From: Caldithrix abyssi DSM 13497
GTDB taxonomy: Bacteria; Calditrichota; Calditrichia; Calditrichales; Calditrichaceae
Reading direction: 5' to 3'
NCBI RefSeq assembly: GCF_001886815.1
Contig: NZ_CP018099.1
Location: forward strand, 3,966,501-4,030,500
DNA: 64,000 nucleotides
This document shows, one piece after another, positions 9,284 through 17,980 of this stretch; within the stretch, counting starts at the first letter, position 1, and every line of letters starts with the position of its first letter. The position numbers were made by a program, and so were the translations under genes. The notes under the pieces are model-generated. The model saw only the letters and a program-made list of their open reading frames with translations, made no database searches and was not told the origin of the DNA.

Positions 9284-10989
9284 AGGCTGTTGCAAATTCA
9301 GTTTGAGTAAAATTCAAAAAATTTGTAAATTCTGGGCGACAGATAAAACAAGTAATAACAAAGGAATTCCATGAGTTTTATTACTTATAATCGCTCACAA
9401 ATGAATCTCTTTGGCTATAGTGTGGAAGATTTTGCCAGAGACGATCCAAAGAGTCGATTTGTAGTGGAGTTGGTTTCGCGCCTTGATTTAAGTGCACTTT
9501 ATTCCCGTTATAGTTCGCAAGGCGGTGATTCTTATGCCCCAGACATGATGCTTGCCTTATGGTTTTATGCTTATAGTAACGGCATTACCAGCACCCGTAA
9601 GCTGGAGGAATTGTGTAAATATGATACGCGCTACATTTATATCACTGGGAATCAGCATCCGGATCATAGTACATTAAGTCGTTTTCGCAAGGCACATTTG
9701 GATTTATTAGACCAATATTTTGTAGAGATACTTTTAATTGCCCAGGCCGAAGGCATAAGTAGTTTCAACCAGATAGCCATAGATGGCACGAAAATCAAAG
9801 CGCACAGCAGTAAGCGTCATGGCTACACTGAGGATCAATTAGACAAACGTATAGAGAAGTTAAGAGCAGAGATCAAGCAATACATGCAGCGCTGTAATTT
9901 TGTAGAACAGGGGGCCACGGATGAATTAGATTTAGAAACTCTTCGAGCGGAGAAAGAACGGCTTGAGCGCTTAGAGAAAGAGATATTAGAACGTAAAGCC
10001 CAATTGAAAGAGCGTAAGAAACAGCTCAAATCAGAACATCGTTCAAGACATCAAATAAATGTAAAAGAGCCGGATGCCCGCATGATGCCTTCGGTGGATG
10101 GGCCGGGTTATAACGCACAATTAGGCGTAGATATGTCCAGTCATTTAATTGTAGCCCATGAAGTGGTAAGCCAGCCCAACGACCAGGGTCAATTCATACC
10201 GATTCAAGAACAAGTAGAGAAGAATCTTGGTTCAGATGATAAGCGATCTTACACGGCCGATTCCGGTTATCACAATAGCACAGACCTAAAAGAATTGGAA
10301 GAAAAGCAGATTGATGCCGTAATAGCCGATCCCCAGTTATCCAATCGTTCGATAAAGGAGACACCAACCTCCAAGGAAGAATTGCAAAAAGAAGAAAGAA
10401 AACTAAAACGAAGTGATTTTGTGTATCATGAACAGGGAGATTACTATGAATGTCCGACGGGTAAGAAGCTTTTTCCAGTTGAGAGGAATAGCGAACGGAT
10501 CGTATATCGTTCCAATGATTGTCAGGACTGTCCCTTAATTAATTTATGCATTTCCAGTAAAAAGAAAGTTAAGCAAATCCATCGTTCAGTTAATGAGAGT
10601 TATTGCGAACGTATGGCGAAAAAGTTACAAACTTCAGCGGCGCAGGAACGACTAAAAAAGCGTTCGGTGACAGTTGAACCTGTTTTTGGTAACTTGAAGC
10701 ATAATTTAGGCTATCGTGGATTTTCCTTATCTGGTCTTAATAATGTTCGTAGTGAATTTACGTTAATGTGTATTGGGCATAATATTAATGTTCTATTTAA
10801 AAATATGTTAGGGAAACGTTTAGCAGCGTTTATAACAGCATCACAAGAAAAAGATGATCTATTAATTTTATTTTCAAAGAATATTTTGGCGTTTTTAATT
10901 CTATATTTTGCCCAACGCTTAAGAATGAGAAAAAATTATCAATATCGGAGAATATAAGCATTAATTCCTCCCCCCCATGCAACAGCCTC
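9284..10989 (+). mobile_element. IS1182-type insertion sequence, copy 1
   Basis: 1706 bp bounded by inverted ends AGGCTGTTGCA / TGCAACAGCCT(C) and flanked by the 5-bp direct repeat CCTGG (9279-9283 and 10990-10994). A second copy of equal length and nearly identical sequence lies at 52104-53809 with its own different 5-bp duplication, which fixes the boundaries. It carries one transposase gene and inserted into or beside a dispersed repeat rather than a gene. Confidence 0.95.
9371..10957 (+). CDS. IS1182-family transposase
   Basis: 528 aa. The N-terminal ~110 residues form the DUF772-type domain (QGGDSYAPDMMLALWFYAYS) that recruits ends in IS1182-like transposases. A charged coiled coil at ~155-225 is inserted in the catalytic core. 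Likely DDE residues are D138 (AIDGTKIKA), D297 (TADSGYH) and E436 (VEPVFGNLKHN). A cysteine cluster (CPTGKK, CQDCPLINLC) sits at ~360-395, typical of the family. The start is preceded by AAGGAATTCC. It is intact and its translation is identical to the copy at 52191, so it is probably functional. Confidence 0.95.
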   Translation: MSFITYNRSQMNLFGYSVEDFARDDPKSRFVVELVSRLDLSALYSRYSSQGGDSYAPDMMLALWFYAYSNGITSTRKLEELCKYDTRYIYITGNQHPDHSTLSRFRKAHLDLLDQYFVEILLIAQAEGISSFNQIAIDGTKIKAHSSKRHGYTEDQLDKRIEKLRAEIKQYMQRCNFVEQGATDELDLETLRAEKERLERLEKEILERKAQLKERKKQLKSEHRSRHQINVKEPDARMMPSVDGPGYNAQLGVDMSSHLIVAHEVVSQPNDQGQFIPIQEQVEKNLGSDDKRSYTADSGYHNSTDLKELEEKQIDAVIADPQLSNRSIKETPTSKEELQKEERKLKRSDFVYHEQGDYYECPTGKKLFPVERNSERIVYRSNDCQDCPLINLCISSKKKVKQIHRSVNESYCERMAKKLQTSAAQERLKKRSVTVEPVFGNLKHNLGYRGFSLSGLNNVRSEFTLMCIGHNINVLFKNMLGKRLAAFITASQEKDDLLILFSKNILAFLILYFAQRLRMRKNYQYRRI

Positions 10990-11106
10990 CCTGGCTGGAG
11001 AGAGCCGTGAAAAAATTACATATCTCATCAGAGTCGTCAAAAAAAAGAAATTTTCCCTTTAGCCGATTATTTACTAAATTCAGGCAGTTTAAACACGGAG
11101 TTAAAA

Positions 11107-12144
11107 ATGGATAAAAAAATTGAATATTGCGAAAATGTTCTCCCGCGGGTATCGCGCACGTTTGCGCCGACTATCAGAAGACTACCCAAAGGATTGCGTT
11201 TGCCCGTAACCGTGGCCTATCTTTTATGCCGCGTTGCCGATACAATTGAAGATAGCCCTGACTTAACCATAGATCAAAAAAAACACATGCTAACTCTCTA
11301 CGCCAACATTTTTGCTCAAAACGACTCTACAGCCTATCAGCAATTGCTGGCCCTGCTTCAGCATTTGCCGCAACAAACCGAAGACGAAAAATTAACACAC
11401 AACCTGCCCATTCTGATGGATGTATTCCGTTCTTTTTCTGTCGCCATGCAGGGCCATATTGCCCGGTGGGTGGCTGAGATGTCGCTGGGCATGCGCAAAT
11501 ACGCTCAGGCCAAACAAAAACGACGATTCAGCTTTTTGAAATCGATGAAAGAGTTAGACGAATACACCTACTATGTGGCAGGCACCGTCGGCTATCTGCT
11601 TACCGAATTGTTTTACTTTTATTCCAGCAAAATAACGCCCATGGTAAAACATCGCCTCGAACAACTGGCCGAATCGTTTGGCAAGGGCCTGCAACTGGTC
11701 AACATCATCCGCGACACTGCCGCCGATTTAAGACGTGGGCAATCCTACATTCCGGATGAGCTCCTGCACAAATATCAGCTAACGCGCGAAAGCATCTTTA
11801 AAAAAGAAAACGCCGACCGCGCTCAGCAGCTTTTTAACGAGCTCATTCAGGATGCCGTCAATCATCTGGACAAAGCGTTGGATTACACCCTGACCATCCC
11901 CAAGGGAGAAACACGCATTCGCCTGTTTTGCATCTTACCTTTATTCTGGGCTTTGCGCACTCTGGAACTCATTCAACGCAATACCTTATCGCTGTTAGGT
12001 TCGGAAAAGATTAAAATCTCTAAATATGTAATCCGTAAAGAATTCTTTCTGGCTCTGATCCATGTCAATTCCAACCGCATGTTGCGCTGGTACTATAACC
12101 GAATTCGCAGCGCCATTGCTCGCCCGGCGCTTAATATGCGTTAG
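11107..12144 (+). CDS. Squalene/phytoene synthase family enzyme
   Basis: 345 aa with CGGAG upstream of the ATG. This is an all-helical trans-isoprenoid head-to-head synthase: the first aspartate-rich motif is D45-TIE-D49 in 'LLCRVADTIEDS', and the second is 'NIIRD203TAADLRRG', both needed for Mg2+-diphosphate binding. The family condenses two farnesyl or geranylgeranyl diphosphates to squalene or phytoene, at or in the membrane. The length and the 'FYFYS' helix near 180 are compatible with squalene synthase, but product specificity cannot be read from sequence alone. No other carotenoid or hopanoid gene is adjacent. The next gene starts 11 bases later, so co-transcription is likely, though a functional link is not obvious. 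Confidence 0.88.
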   Translation: MDKKIEYCENVLPRVSRTFAPTIRRLPKGLRLPVTVAYLLCRVADTIEDSPDLTIDQKKHMLTLYANIFAQNDSTAYQQLLALLQHLPQQTEDEKLTHNLPILMDVFRSFSVAMQGHIARWVAEMSLGMRKYAQAKQKRRFSFLKSMKELDEYTYYVAGTVGYLLTELFYFYSSKITPMVKHRLEQLAESFGKGLQLVNIIRDTAADLRRGQSYIPDELLHKYQLTRESIFKKENADRAQQLFNELIQDAVNHLDKALDYTLTIPKGETRIRLFCILPLFWALRTLELIQRNTLSLLGSEKIKISKYVIRKEFFLALIHVNSNRMLRWYYNRIRSAIARPALNMR

Positions 12145-12155
12145 TCTTTAAAATA

Positions 12156-13577
12156 ATGAGTAAAAAGCAGCGATCGATGGAACGAGAAAATAAATTTCTG
12201 AAAGCCTATCTTAAGGATCTGCTGGGAGATCAGATCACACGTTTCTGGAATGCCAGGCCGGAGCCGCGGGCCATCCGCGTTAACACCATCAAAACCACCG
12301 TTGCCGAGGTCAAAAAACGGCTGGAACAGTGGAACGTTCCATTTCGCCCGGTTTCCTTTAATCCCGAAGGCCTGATCATCGAAGACGACCATATGCCTTT
12401 AAGCCAGACGCTGGACTTTTTTTTGGGCAAGTTTTATTACCAGGGCGTGTCGTCTCAACTACCGGCCGTGGTTTTAAATCCGCAAAAAGGGGACAAGGTG
12501 TTGGATCTGGCCGCCTCTCCCGGCTCCAAATCCACGCAGATGGCCGCCATGATGGATAACACCGGCTTTCTGGTTTTAAACGACGTTTCCATGAAGCGCA
12601 TTCAGGCCCTGAACACCAACATTCAAAACATCGGCTCCGTCAATTATGCCATCTACCGCCAGCCCGGCGAACGCATTGGCAATATTCTGCCCGAATATTT
12701 CGACAAAGTGTTGTTAGACGCCCCCTGCTCTGCTCTGGGAATCATTCATTCCCATCCCGAAGTGTATTCGTGGCTCTCGGCAAAGCGCCTGGCTAAGATT
12801 GTAGAACAACAGCGCCAGTTGCTGGTTTCTGCCTACAAAGCTCTAAAAGTAGGCGGCGAAATGGTTTACTCCACCTGCTCCATCTCTCCGGAAGAAAACG
12901 AAGAACTCATCCAGTTTATGCTCGATCATTATCCGCTGGAAATCGTGGAGATCGCGCCTGAAATCCATAAGCTGTTCCTGCCCGGCCTGACCGAATATCA
13001 AAACAAAAGCTTTACGCCAGACATGACCAGAGCCATTCGCATCCTGCCCCATTTGCACGAAATGGAAGGTTTCTTTGTCGTCAAACTGCGTAAAACCGGT
13101 CGGAGACATAAAGCCGTAAAAACGTACCATACCTTTAAAACCCTGGCTTACAACCATCCGGACGTTGAAGATGATTTGCGGCAAATTTCCGAACAGTGGG
13201 GCATTCCGGAAGATACCTGGCAGCGCTATCGCTACATAAAAACACGCGACCGCCTGTGGATGGTCAACACGCAGATCAAAAACATTCCCCAGGAAAATTT
13301 TTTGAACGCCGGATTGCTGCTGGGCGAAAAACGTATTTTTGGCTGGAAGTTGCCCAACGACAGCATCCAATATTTTAGCAGGTGGATTACAAAACGGCAT
13401 TTGGCGGTAAGCGAAGAACAATTGCGCGAACTGTTTAATACGGGCATGACCAATGTGCCGGGCGTGGAGAAAGGATATTACGCCTTAAGCTGGCAGGGCA
13501 AGGCAATCGGTTCTTTGTACGTGGAAAAACAGCGGGCTAAAATCCGTTTGATGCATCGTTTTAAAGTCATCCTCTAA
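12156..13577 (+). CDS. RNA m5C methyltransferase (NOL1/NOP2/Sun; RsmF/RsmB-like)
   Basis: 473 aa. The SAM-binding loop is 'VLDLAASPGSKSTQ'. Both family cysteines are present: C191 in motif IV (DAPCSALG, product release) and C241 in motif VI (YSTCSISPEENE, catalytic nucleophile). The ~170-residue C-terminal extension (from ~310) resembles the RNA-binding tail of RsmF/YebU rather than RsmB, which instead has an N-terminal NusB-like domain. It probably methylates cytosine in 16S rRNA; tRNA is an alternative target. The start is uncertain: ATG 12156 and ATG 12177 both lack a clear Shine-Dalgarno. It lies 11 bases after the synthase gene, in the same direction. A 192-codon open frame on the opposite strand (12843-13421) is a shadow. 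Confidence 0.9.
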   Translation: MSKKQRSMERENKFLKAYLKDLLGDQITRFWNARPEPRAIRVNTIKTTVAEVKKRLEQWNVPFRPVSFNPEGLIIEDDHMPLSQTLDFFLGKFYYQGVSSQLPAVVLNPQKGDKVLDLAASPGSKSTQMAAMMDNTGFLVLNDVSMKRIQALNTNIQNIGSVNYAIYRQPGERIGNILPEYFDKVLLDAPCSALGIIHSHPEVYSWLSAKRLAKIVEQQRQLLVSAYKALKVGGEMVYSTCSISPEENEELIQFMLDHYPLEIVEIAPEIHKLFLPGLTEYQNKSFTPDMTRAIRILPHLHEMEGFFVVKLRKTGRRHKAVKTYHTFKTLAYNHPDVEDDLRQISEQWGIPEDTWQRYRYIKTRDRLWMVNTQIKNIPQENFLNAGLLLGEKRIFGWKLPNDSIQYFSRWITKRHLAVSEEQLRELFNTGMTNVPGVEKGYYALSWQGKAIGSLYVEKQRAKIRLMHRFKVIL

Positions 13578-13819
13578 TTCCGCGCTTCATCTCGCCTAAA
13601 AAAGCCGTGCACAGCAATTGGCCAAACAGCCGCGTACAATCCCACCTGTTCCCAATAAAAATTAGCTGGTGAACGAGGTACAGATGCTTGAATTGGAAAA
13701 GAGAAGATCGAAAACAGTATGCTGTAAATTGTGCAAAAATTTAAAATTCAATTGATCCTCCCATGTAACGCTCCATTAATTTTAGTAATGGTAATTCCAA
13801 AATTACAGGATATCTGGAA

Positions 13820-14240
13820 ATGGTCATTCCAAGATTTTTAAACCGCCTGAAGATAGTTATTTTTTATTCGCCCCCCGCGACACAGGCAAATCCACTTTTT
13901 AAAACAATTTTATTCCAATGCTCTGTGGATCGATTTATTAAAACCCGATGTCTTTCGTAATTACTCTTCCCGTCCCGAACGAATCATTGATCTGATCCAT
14001 GGAACCCCACAATTCAAGACGATTATTGTAGATGAGCGGCAAAAGGTTCCCGAATTTTTAAGCGCCGTTCACCATCTAATTGAAAGAAAATAAAAATTTG
14101 CAGTTTGTGTTGACCGGTTCCAGCGCCAGTAAAATCAAACGCAAAGATGTCAACTCTTTAGGCGGTCGCGCGCTTTAGCCTGCCTACCGTTGCGGTTTCC
14201 CCTACTTTTAAATTCACTTCTTAACTTTACGGCAGTCGCT
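13820..14240 (+). pseudogene. Decayed AAA ATPase of the ATP-binding/DUF4143 type
   Basis: Three-frame reading reconstructs a recognisable N-terminus: 'MVIPRFL', then 'PPEDSYFLFAPRDTGKST' (Walker A, normally GPRGTGKST), 'LWIDLLKPDVFRNYSSRPER', 'TIIVDE' (Walker B), 'FVLTGSSASKIKR' and 'LGGRAL'. At least three frameshifts and stops separate these blocks, including one near 13842, one just after Walker A, and one near 14090. The C-terminal half is missing. The family is a chromosomal ATPase often associated with toxin-antitoxin-like or mobile contexts. This copy cannot make protein. The bases on either side (13578-13819 and 14241-14295) hold nothing I recognise. Confidence 0.75.
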
Positions 14241-14295
14241 TCTTTGTTAACCGACCTGACGGTATGTTGAACCTAAGTTTCAGTAATCTTCAGAA

Positions 14296-15528
14296 ATGAT
14301 CAATTTTAGCTACCTCTTCAAAATTTTTACAATTGGACGACCATTAACAATAAAGATGGGAGGTCATTTGAATATTCGCAGATATTTGCCTAACAGGCGA
14401 ATTTTTACGGAAAACGCAGGCATTAAAGCGGCGATAATCATCGCCCTCAGCGCGTTTGTCGTCGGCGACGTTATTTACCTGATTGAATCGCGCATCAACA
14501 CAGGCTTTAAGTCGATTGGCGACGGCATCTGGTGGTTTTTTGTCACCATTTCAACAGTGGGTTACGGCGATAAGGTGCCCTCAACCATTACGGGCAAGGT
14601 TATCTCCATTCTGGTCATGTTTTTCGGCGTGGCGCTGCTGTCGGTCATCACCGCCACCATTTCATCCATTTTCGTGGCAAAAAAATTAAGGGAGGGTAAA
14701 GGTTTGCAAGAATTAAAATTGAAGGATCATCTCCTGCTTTGCGGCTGGAACAACAATTGTGAGCAGATATTAAATCTGCTGGAAAAGAGGGCGAACGAAT
14801 TTCCTGCCGTGGCATTGATTAATCAGCTACCTGAAGAAAACATCGAAGAACTTTTGACCCGCTACGACAGGCTGCATTTGCGCTTTGTGCGCGGCGACTA
14901 TACCAAAGAGAGCGTACTTTTGCGGGCAGCGGCTAAAAACGCGGCGGCGGCCATTATCGTGCCCGACATCAGTCATCCCATCCACGGGAAGGGAGACGAG
15001 CGCACCATCCTATCCACGCTCACGTTAAAGACATTAAACCCCAAAATTCGCGTAATCGCCCATATTCAGGATGCGGAGAATTATGCCCATTTAAACAAAG
15101 CGCGGGCAGATGAAATTGTGATCAGCGACGCTTATACCGGCCAGATTCTGGCCAACCATGTGCTGGCGCCGGGTGTGCCGCGCTTCTGGGAGCAGGTGTT
15201 TAGCGAAGATTCGCCGGTGCAGCTTAACCAATATCCGCTGCCCGGGCATTTGATCGGCAAAACCTATCAGGAGCTCAAAGAATATTGCCAGCAGTCGTGT
15301 GCGGCCAACATCTTAATCGGGCTGGTCGAAATAAGCGAACCGTTTGACCTGAGCAATTTATTGAGCGCAGACTATTCATATCTCGACGAGTTTATCATGC
15401 GCAAATTTAAAGAAGCCGGCCTGGGCACGGAGAAAGAAAAACAGGTAAAAACCCAATTGGCGCCGGATGCTTCTACGGTTTTAACCAAATCCCAGTTTTA
15501 CTTAGTTTTAGAAAGAAAAGAATCATGA
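14296..15528 (+). CDS. Two-TM potassium channel with cytoplasmic RCK/TrkA-N domain
   Basis: 410 aa. One TM helix at ~47-66, a pore loop with the K+ selectivity filter T87-VGYGD92, and a second TM helix at ~102-128. A Rossmann RCK domain follows from ~140 (DHLLLCGWNNNCEQIL) to ~270, and a C-terminal RCK_C-like region comes after that. This is the MthK-like layout of a ligand-gated K+ channel in the inner membrane. The start is uncertain: ATG 14296 has no Shine-Dalgarno, while GGGAGG near 14355 precedes an in-frame TTG giving 'LNIRRYLPNRR'. The gene overlaps the next by four bases (ATGA), so it is translationally coupled to the cyclic-nucleotide-binding protein. It contains no cNMP domain of its own, which makes the pairing suggestive. 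Confidence 0.88.
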   Translation: MINFSYLFKIFTIGRPLTIKMGGHLNIRRYLPNRRIFTENAGIKAAIIIALSAFVVGDVIYLIESRINTGFKSIGDGIWWFFVTISTVGYGDKVPSTITGKVISILVMFFGVALLSVITATISSIFVAKKLREGKGLQELKLKDHLLLCGWNNNCEQILNLLEKRANEFPAVALINQLPEENIEELLTRYDRLHLRFVRGDYTKESVLLRAAAKNAAAAIIVPDISHPIHGKGDERTILSTLTLKTLNPKIRVIAHIQDAENYAHLNKARADEIVISDAYTGQILANHVLAPGVPRFWEQVFSEDSPVQLNQYPLPGHLIGKTYQELKEYCQQSCAANILIGLVEISEPFDLSNLLSADYSYLDEFIMRKFKEAGLGTEKEKQVKTQLAPDASTVLTKSQFYLVLERKES

Positions 15529-16064
15529 TATCACAAAAAATTGATCCGTTTTTACTCAAAAACCTCCAATACTTTAAACAAGTTCGTTTATTCTACGATT
15601 TAAATAATGAGCAGATAAAAACCGTTTTAAGCGAAATGAAGGTGGAACGATTTCCTCCTGATACATATATCATGAAAGAAGGATCGGTTGGCGATAAGAT
15701 GTTCATTTTAATCAAAGGAGCAGTCGAAATATCCAAATCATTAATTTTACCCGAGTGGCTGCCCGTGCTTAATAAACAGGAAAAATCGCTTCTACACTTT
15801 AGCGAAAAAGATTTCCCATTTTTTGGTGAAATGGTTATGCTGCGCGATAACCTGATCAGATCGGCCAGCATTATTACGCGCACCGAAAGCATTTTAGCCA
15901 GCATTGGCAAAAAGGAGTTCGATTCCATTGTCGAGCGCGATCACACTTTAGGAATGAAATTATTCAAAAATATGGCCGGCGAATTAGCCGATCGCTTGCG
16001 AAAAACGAATAAGGATATTTTAAAACTAACAACCGCCCTTTCCATAGCGCTGGAAGGAAAATGA
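15525..16064 (+). CDS. Cyclic-nucleotide-binding domain protein
   Basis: 179 aa, essentially a single CRP/PKA-type beta-roll: 'FPPDTYIMKEGSVGDKMF' and 'ILIKGAVEI' form the first strands. The phosphate-binding cassette reads 'FFGEMVMLRDNLIRSAS', with the Glu and Arg that contact the cyclic phosphate. A C-terminal helix pair (~145-179) follows and there is no helix-turn-helix, so it is not a CRP-like transcription factor. Its ATG overlaps the stop of the K+ channel, and the next gene begins 6 bases after its own stop, placing it at the centre of the operon. I infer that it is a separately encoded sensor subunit for the channel or the downstream protein. Confidence 0.85.
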   Translation: MISQKIDPFLLKNLQYFKQVRLFYDLNNEQIKTVLSEMKVERFPPDTYIMKEGSVGDKMFILIKGAVEISKSLILPEWLPVLNKQEKSLLHFSEKDFPFFGEMVMLRDNLIRSASIITRTESILASIGKKEFDSIVERDHTLGMKLFKNMAGELADRLRKTNKDILKLTTALSIALEGK

Positions 16065-16070
16065 GGTTTG

Positions 16071-17939
16071 ATGAAAGTAGGTAAATTCAAATTCAAGAAC
16101 GAGGTTCATTATTTCAATTATATTATGCAGCGCTATTTTCGCAAAACGCCGCCCATCCCCACGCACATCTATTTGCAGTTCGACAAAGCGGAAGACGAAG
16201 TCATCCTTTCTAAAAAGTTGATCGCCGCCAATTGCCACTTCCCCGCCATTTTAAATGTGCTGGCGCACGATAAACACGAAGAGGTCAGAAACATCGTCTA
16301 TCAATCCACCTACTGGCAGCTGGTCGGCAAATACCAGGATGTGCTGGGATTCGGAAAACGGGAACGTAAAGCCTTTGCGCGCAACGAGTCCAAGCACAAC
16401 ATATTTATTTTACTAATGTTCGAAGACGATCCCGAAGTTTTTGTCGAGGTATTAAACAATCCGGCCATTTCACTAACCATGCTGGTGCGCTACATTCAAT
16501 TACTGCAAAAACGGGGACGCGGACGGCGGGACGAACATTTTTTGCGTCTTGCCCGGCAGGCGCTGAACCGCAAAAAAGATCAAATTCTCAAATTGTCTTT
16601 ACTGCAACGCCTGGTGCGCCACCCGGCAGCGCCAAAGAATGTTGAGGCCATTCTGCCCTTTCTTTATAAAGAAGAATCGCTGCTTAAACGCACGGTTTTT
16701 AACACCTTGCGCCGCGTTGACCAGGAAGTTTTGAAACGCGTCATTTTTGCGGCGATGAATGCTTCCTATTTTGAAAGCGCTCTGCAACAGTTTAAAGCCA
16801 TTACTTTCTTGTTAGAAATCCTGCAAAAACGACGGCAAACGGGCAACCTGCGCTATTCCAACGATCCGAGCATCTTCCTGCCCCACAACGAGTACCTGTG
16901 GAAATTACTGATGCGCAAACGGTTAAATATCGTTAAAGATTGTGCCGAAGACCTGGCCAACTTCAGCAACATTTTGATCTTAGCCTACTGCCATATCGAT
17001 AAGGATTCGGAAATCAGAGCGCTGGCCAGTAAAATCCTTTCGGTTGAAGATATTCTGGAAATTGCCCGCGATATTACCACACCGCGCAAAATATTCGTGG
17101 AAATCATCCACATTCTGGACAATCATTTTGACGAGAACATTGTCAACAAAGTACAGGAGCTGCGCTTGCTGGAAACCAAACGTCTGAAAGAAGCCCTCCA
17201 CGAAATGGAAAAAACGGTTCAGGCCTATATCGATATTATTTTTCAATCATTAGGCTACGACAAAATCAACGACTTTCGAGGCGTCATAAACTCCCTGGAA
17301 TTTGTCAACAAACAGATCAATAAATACGAAGAAAGGCTGGAACATACGGTCAACTCCGAGTTGAACACGCTGCGCGATGTCACCTCCAGCATCAAAGGCG
17401 TATTCCAGGGCTGGATCGATACCATCTATTACGAAACCAGCGCCCGCACTCTAACCGAACTGGAATATGTTAATGACAGCATTGAAGAGATTCTAAATCT
17501 AAAAGATCTTCACCATTTAACCCTGCGCCCGGGCACGTCCGAAGACGTGGAAAGCAACATTCGTCAAAAGGCGCATAAAATCTGGCAAAGCGCTTTAAGC
17601 ATCTACCTGGGTCGCATTAAGGACCTGTCGGAAATGCTTCAGCGCAAAACTCTGAAATTGGCGCGTCTGTACGACCGAAATCAAAACTTTATTAAAGATT
17701 TTAAAGAAGCTCTTGTTGAACTGGAAACCGATTACAAAAAGCAGATTGGTTGTACATTAAGCGTGCCCTGTCGTCGATGCAATCGGCGCGGTTGCGCGGC
17801 AGAACGATTCTTAAAAGAATCGCATTTTTTAATAGAACAACTGATCGATAACTTTGGCGAATACTTTAACGGCCAATCCGATCTGGAAAGCATTCTACAA
17901 TCGAGCCCGGACAAACTGCTTTCTCAACCCAAAAGTTAA
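16071..17939 (+). CDS. Large helical protein of unknown function with C-terminal Cys cluster
   Basis: 622 aa from ATG 16071 (GAGG upstream); an in-frame TTG three bases earlier is less likely. It has no signal peptide or TM segment, so it is cytoplasmic. Residues ~50-340 read as alpha-solenoid (HEAT-like) repeats, for example 'AHDKHEEVRNIVYQSTYWQL', 'RHPAAPKNVEAILPFLYKEE' and 'CHIDKDSEIRALASKILS'. Residues ~350-560 are long charged helices, probably coiled coil. The tail has four cysteines, C561-x5-C567-x2-C570-x4-C575 (CRRCNRRGC), that could bind a metal. It is the last gene of the channel/cNMP operon. I do not recognise a named family; a scaffold or effector of the channel pair is inference from context only. 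Confidence 0.75.
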   Translation: MKVGKFKFKNEVHYFNYIMQRYFRKTPPIPTHIYLQFDKAEDEVILSKKLIAANCHFPAILNVLAHDKHEEVRNIVYQSTYWQLVGKYQDVLGFGKRERKAFARNESKHNIFILLMFEDDPEVFVEVLNNPAISLTMLVRYIQLLQKRGRGRRDEHFLRLARQALNRKKDQILKLSLLQRLVRHPAAPKNVEAILPFLYKEESLLKRTVFNTLRRVDQEVLKRVIFAAMNASYFESALQQFKAITFLLEILQKRRQTGNLRYSNDPSIFLPHNEYLWKLLMRKRLNIVKDCAEDLANFSNILILAYCHIDKDSEIRALASKILSVEDILEIARDITTPRKIFVEIIHILDNHFDENIVNKVQELRLLETKRLKEALHEMEKTVQAYIDIIFQSLGYDKINDFRGVINSLEFVNKQINKYEERLEHTVNSELNTLRDVTSSIKGVFQGWIDTIYYETSARTLTELEYVNDSIEEILNLKDLHHLTLRPGTSEDVESNIRQKAHKIWQSALSIYLGRIKDLSEMLQRKTLKLARLYDRNQNFIKDFKEALVELETDYKKQIGCTLSVPCRRCNRRGCAAERFLKESHFLIEQLIDNFGEYFNGQSDLESILQSSPDKLLSQPKS

Positions 17940-17980
17940 AGCGTAAGAGTTGGATAGTTGAATGGTTGATTGGTTGAATG

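Noticed and set aside
12843-13421. 192-codon open frame opposite the m5C methyltransferase
   Set aside because: The methyltransferase is well supported; the antisense frame has no recognisable sequence and is a codon-bias shadow.
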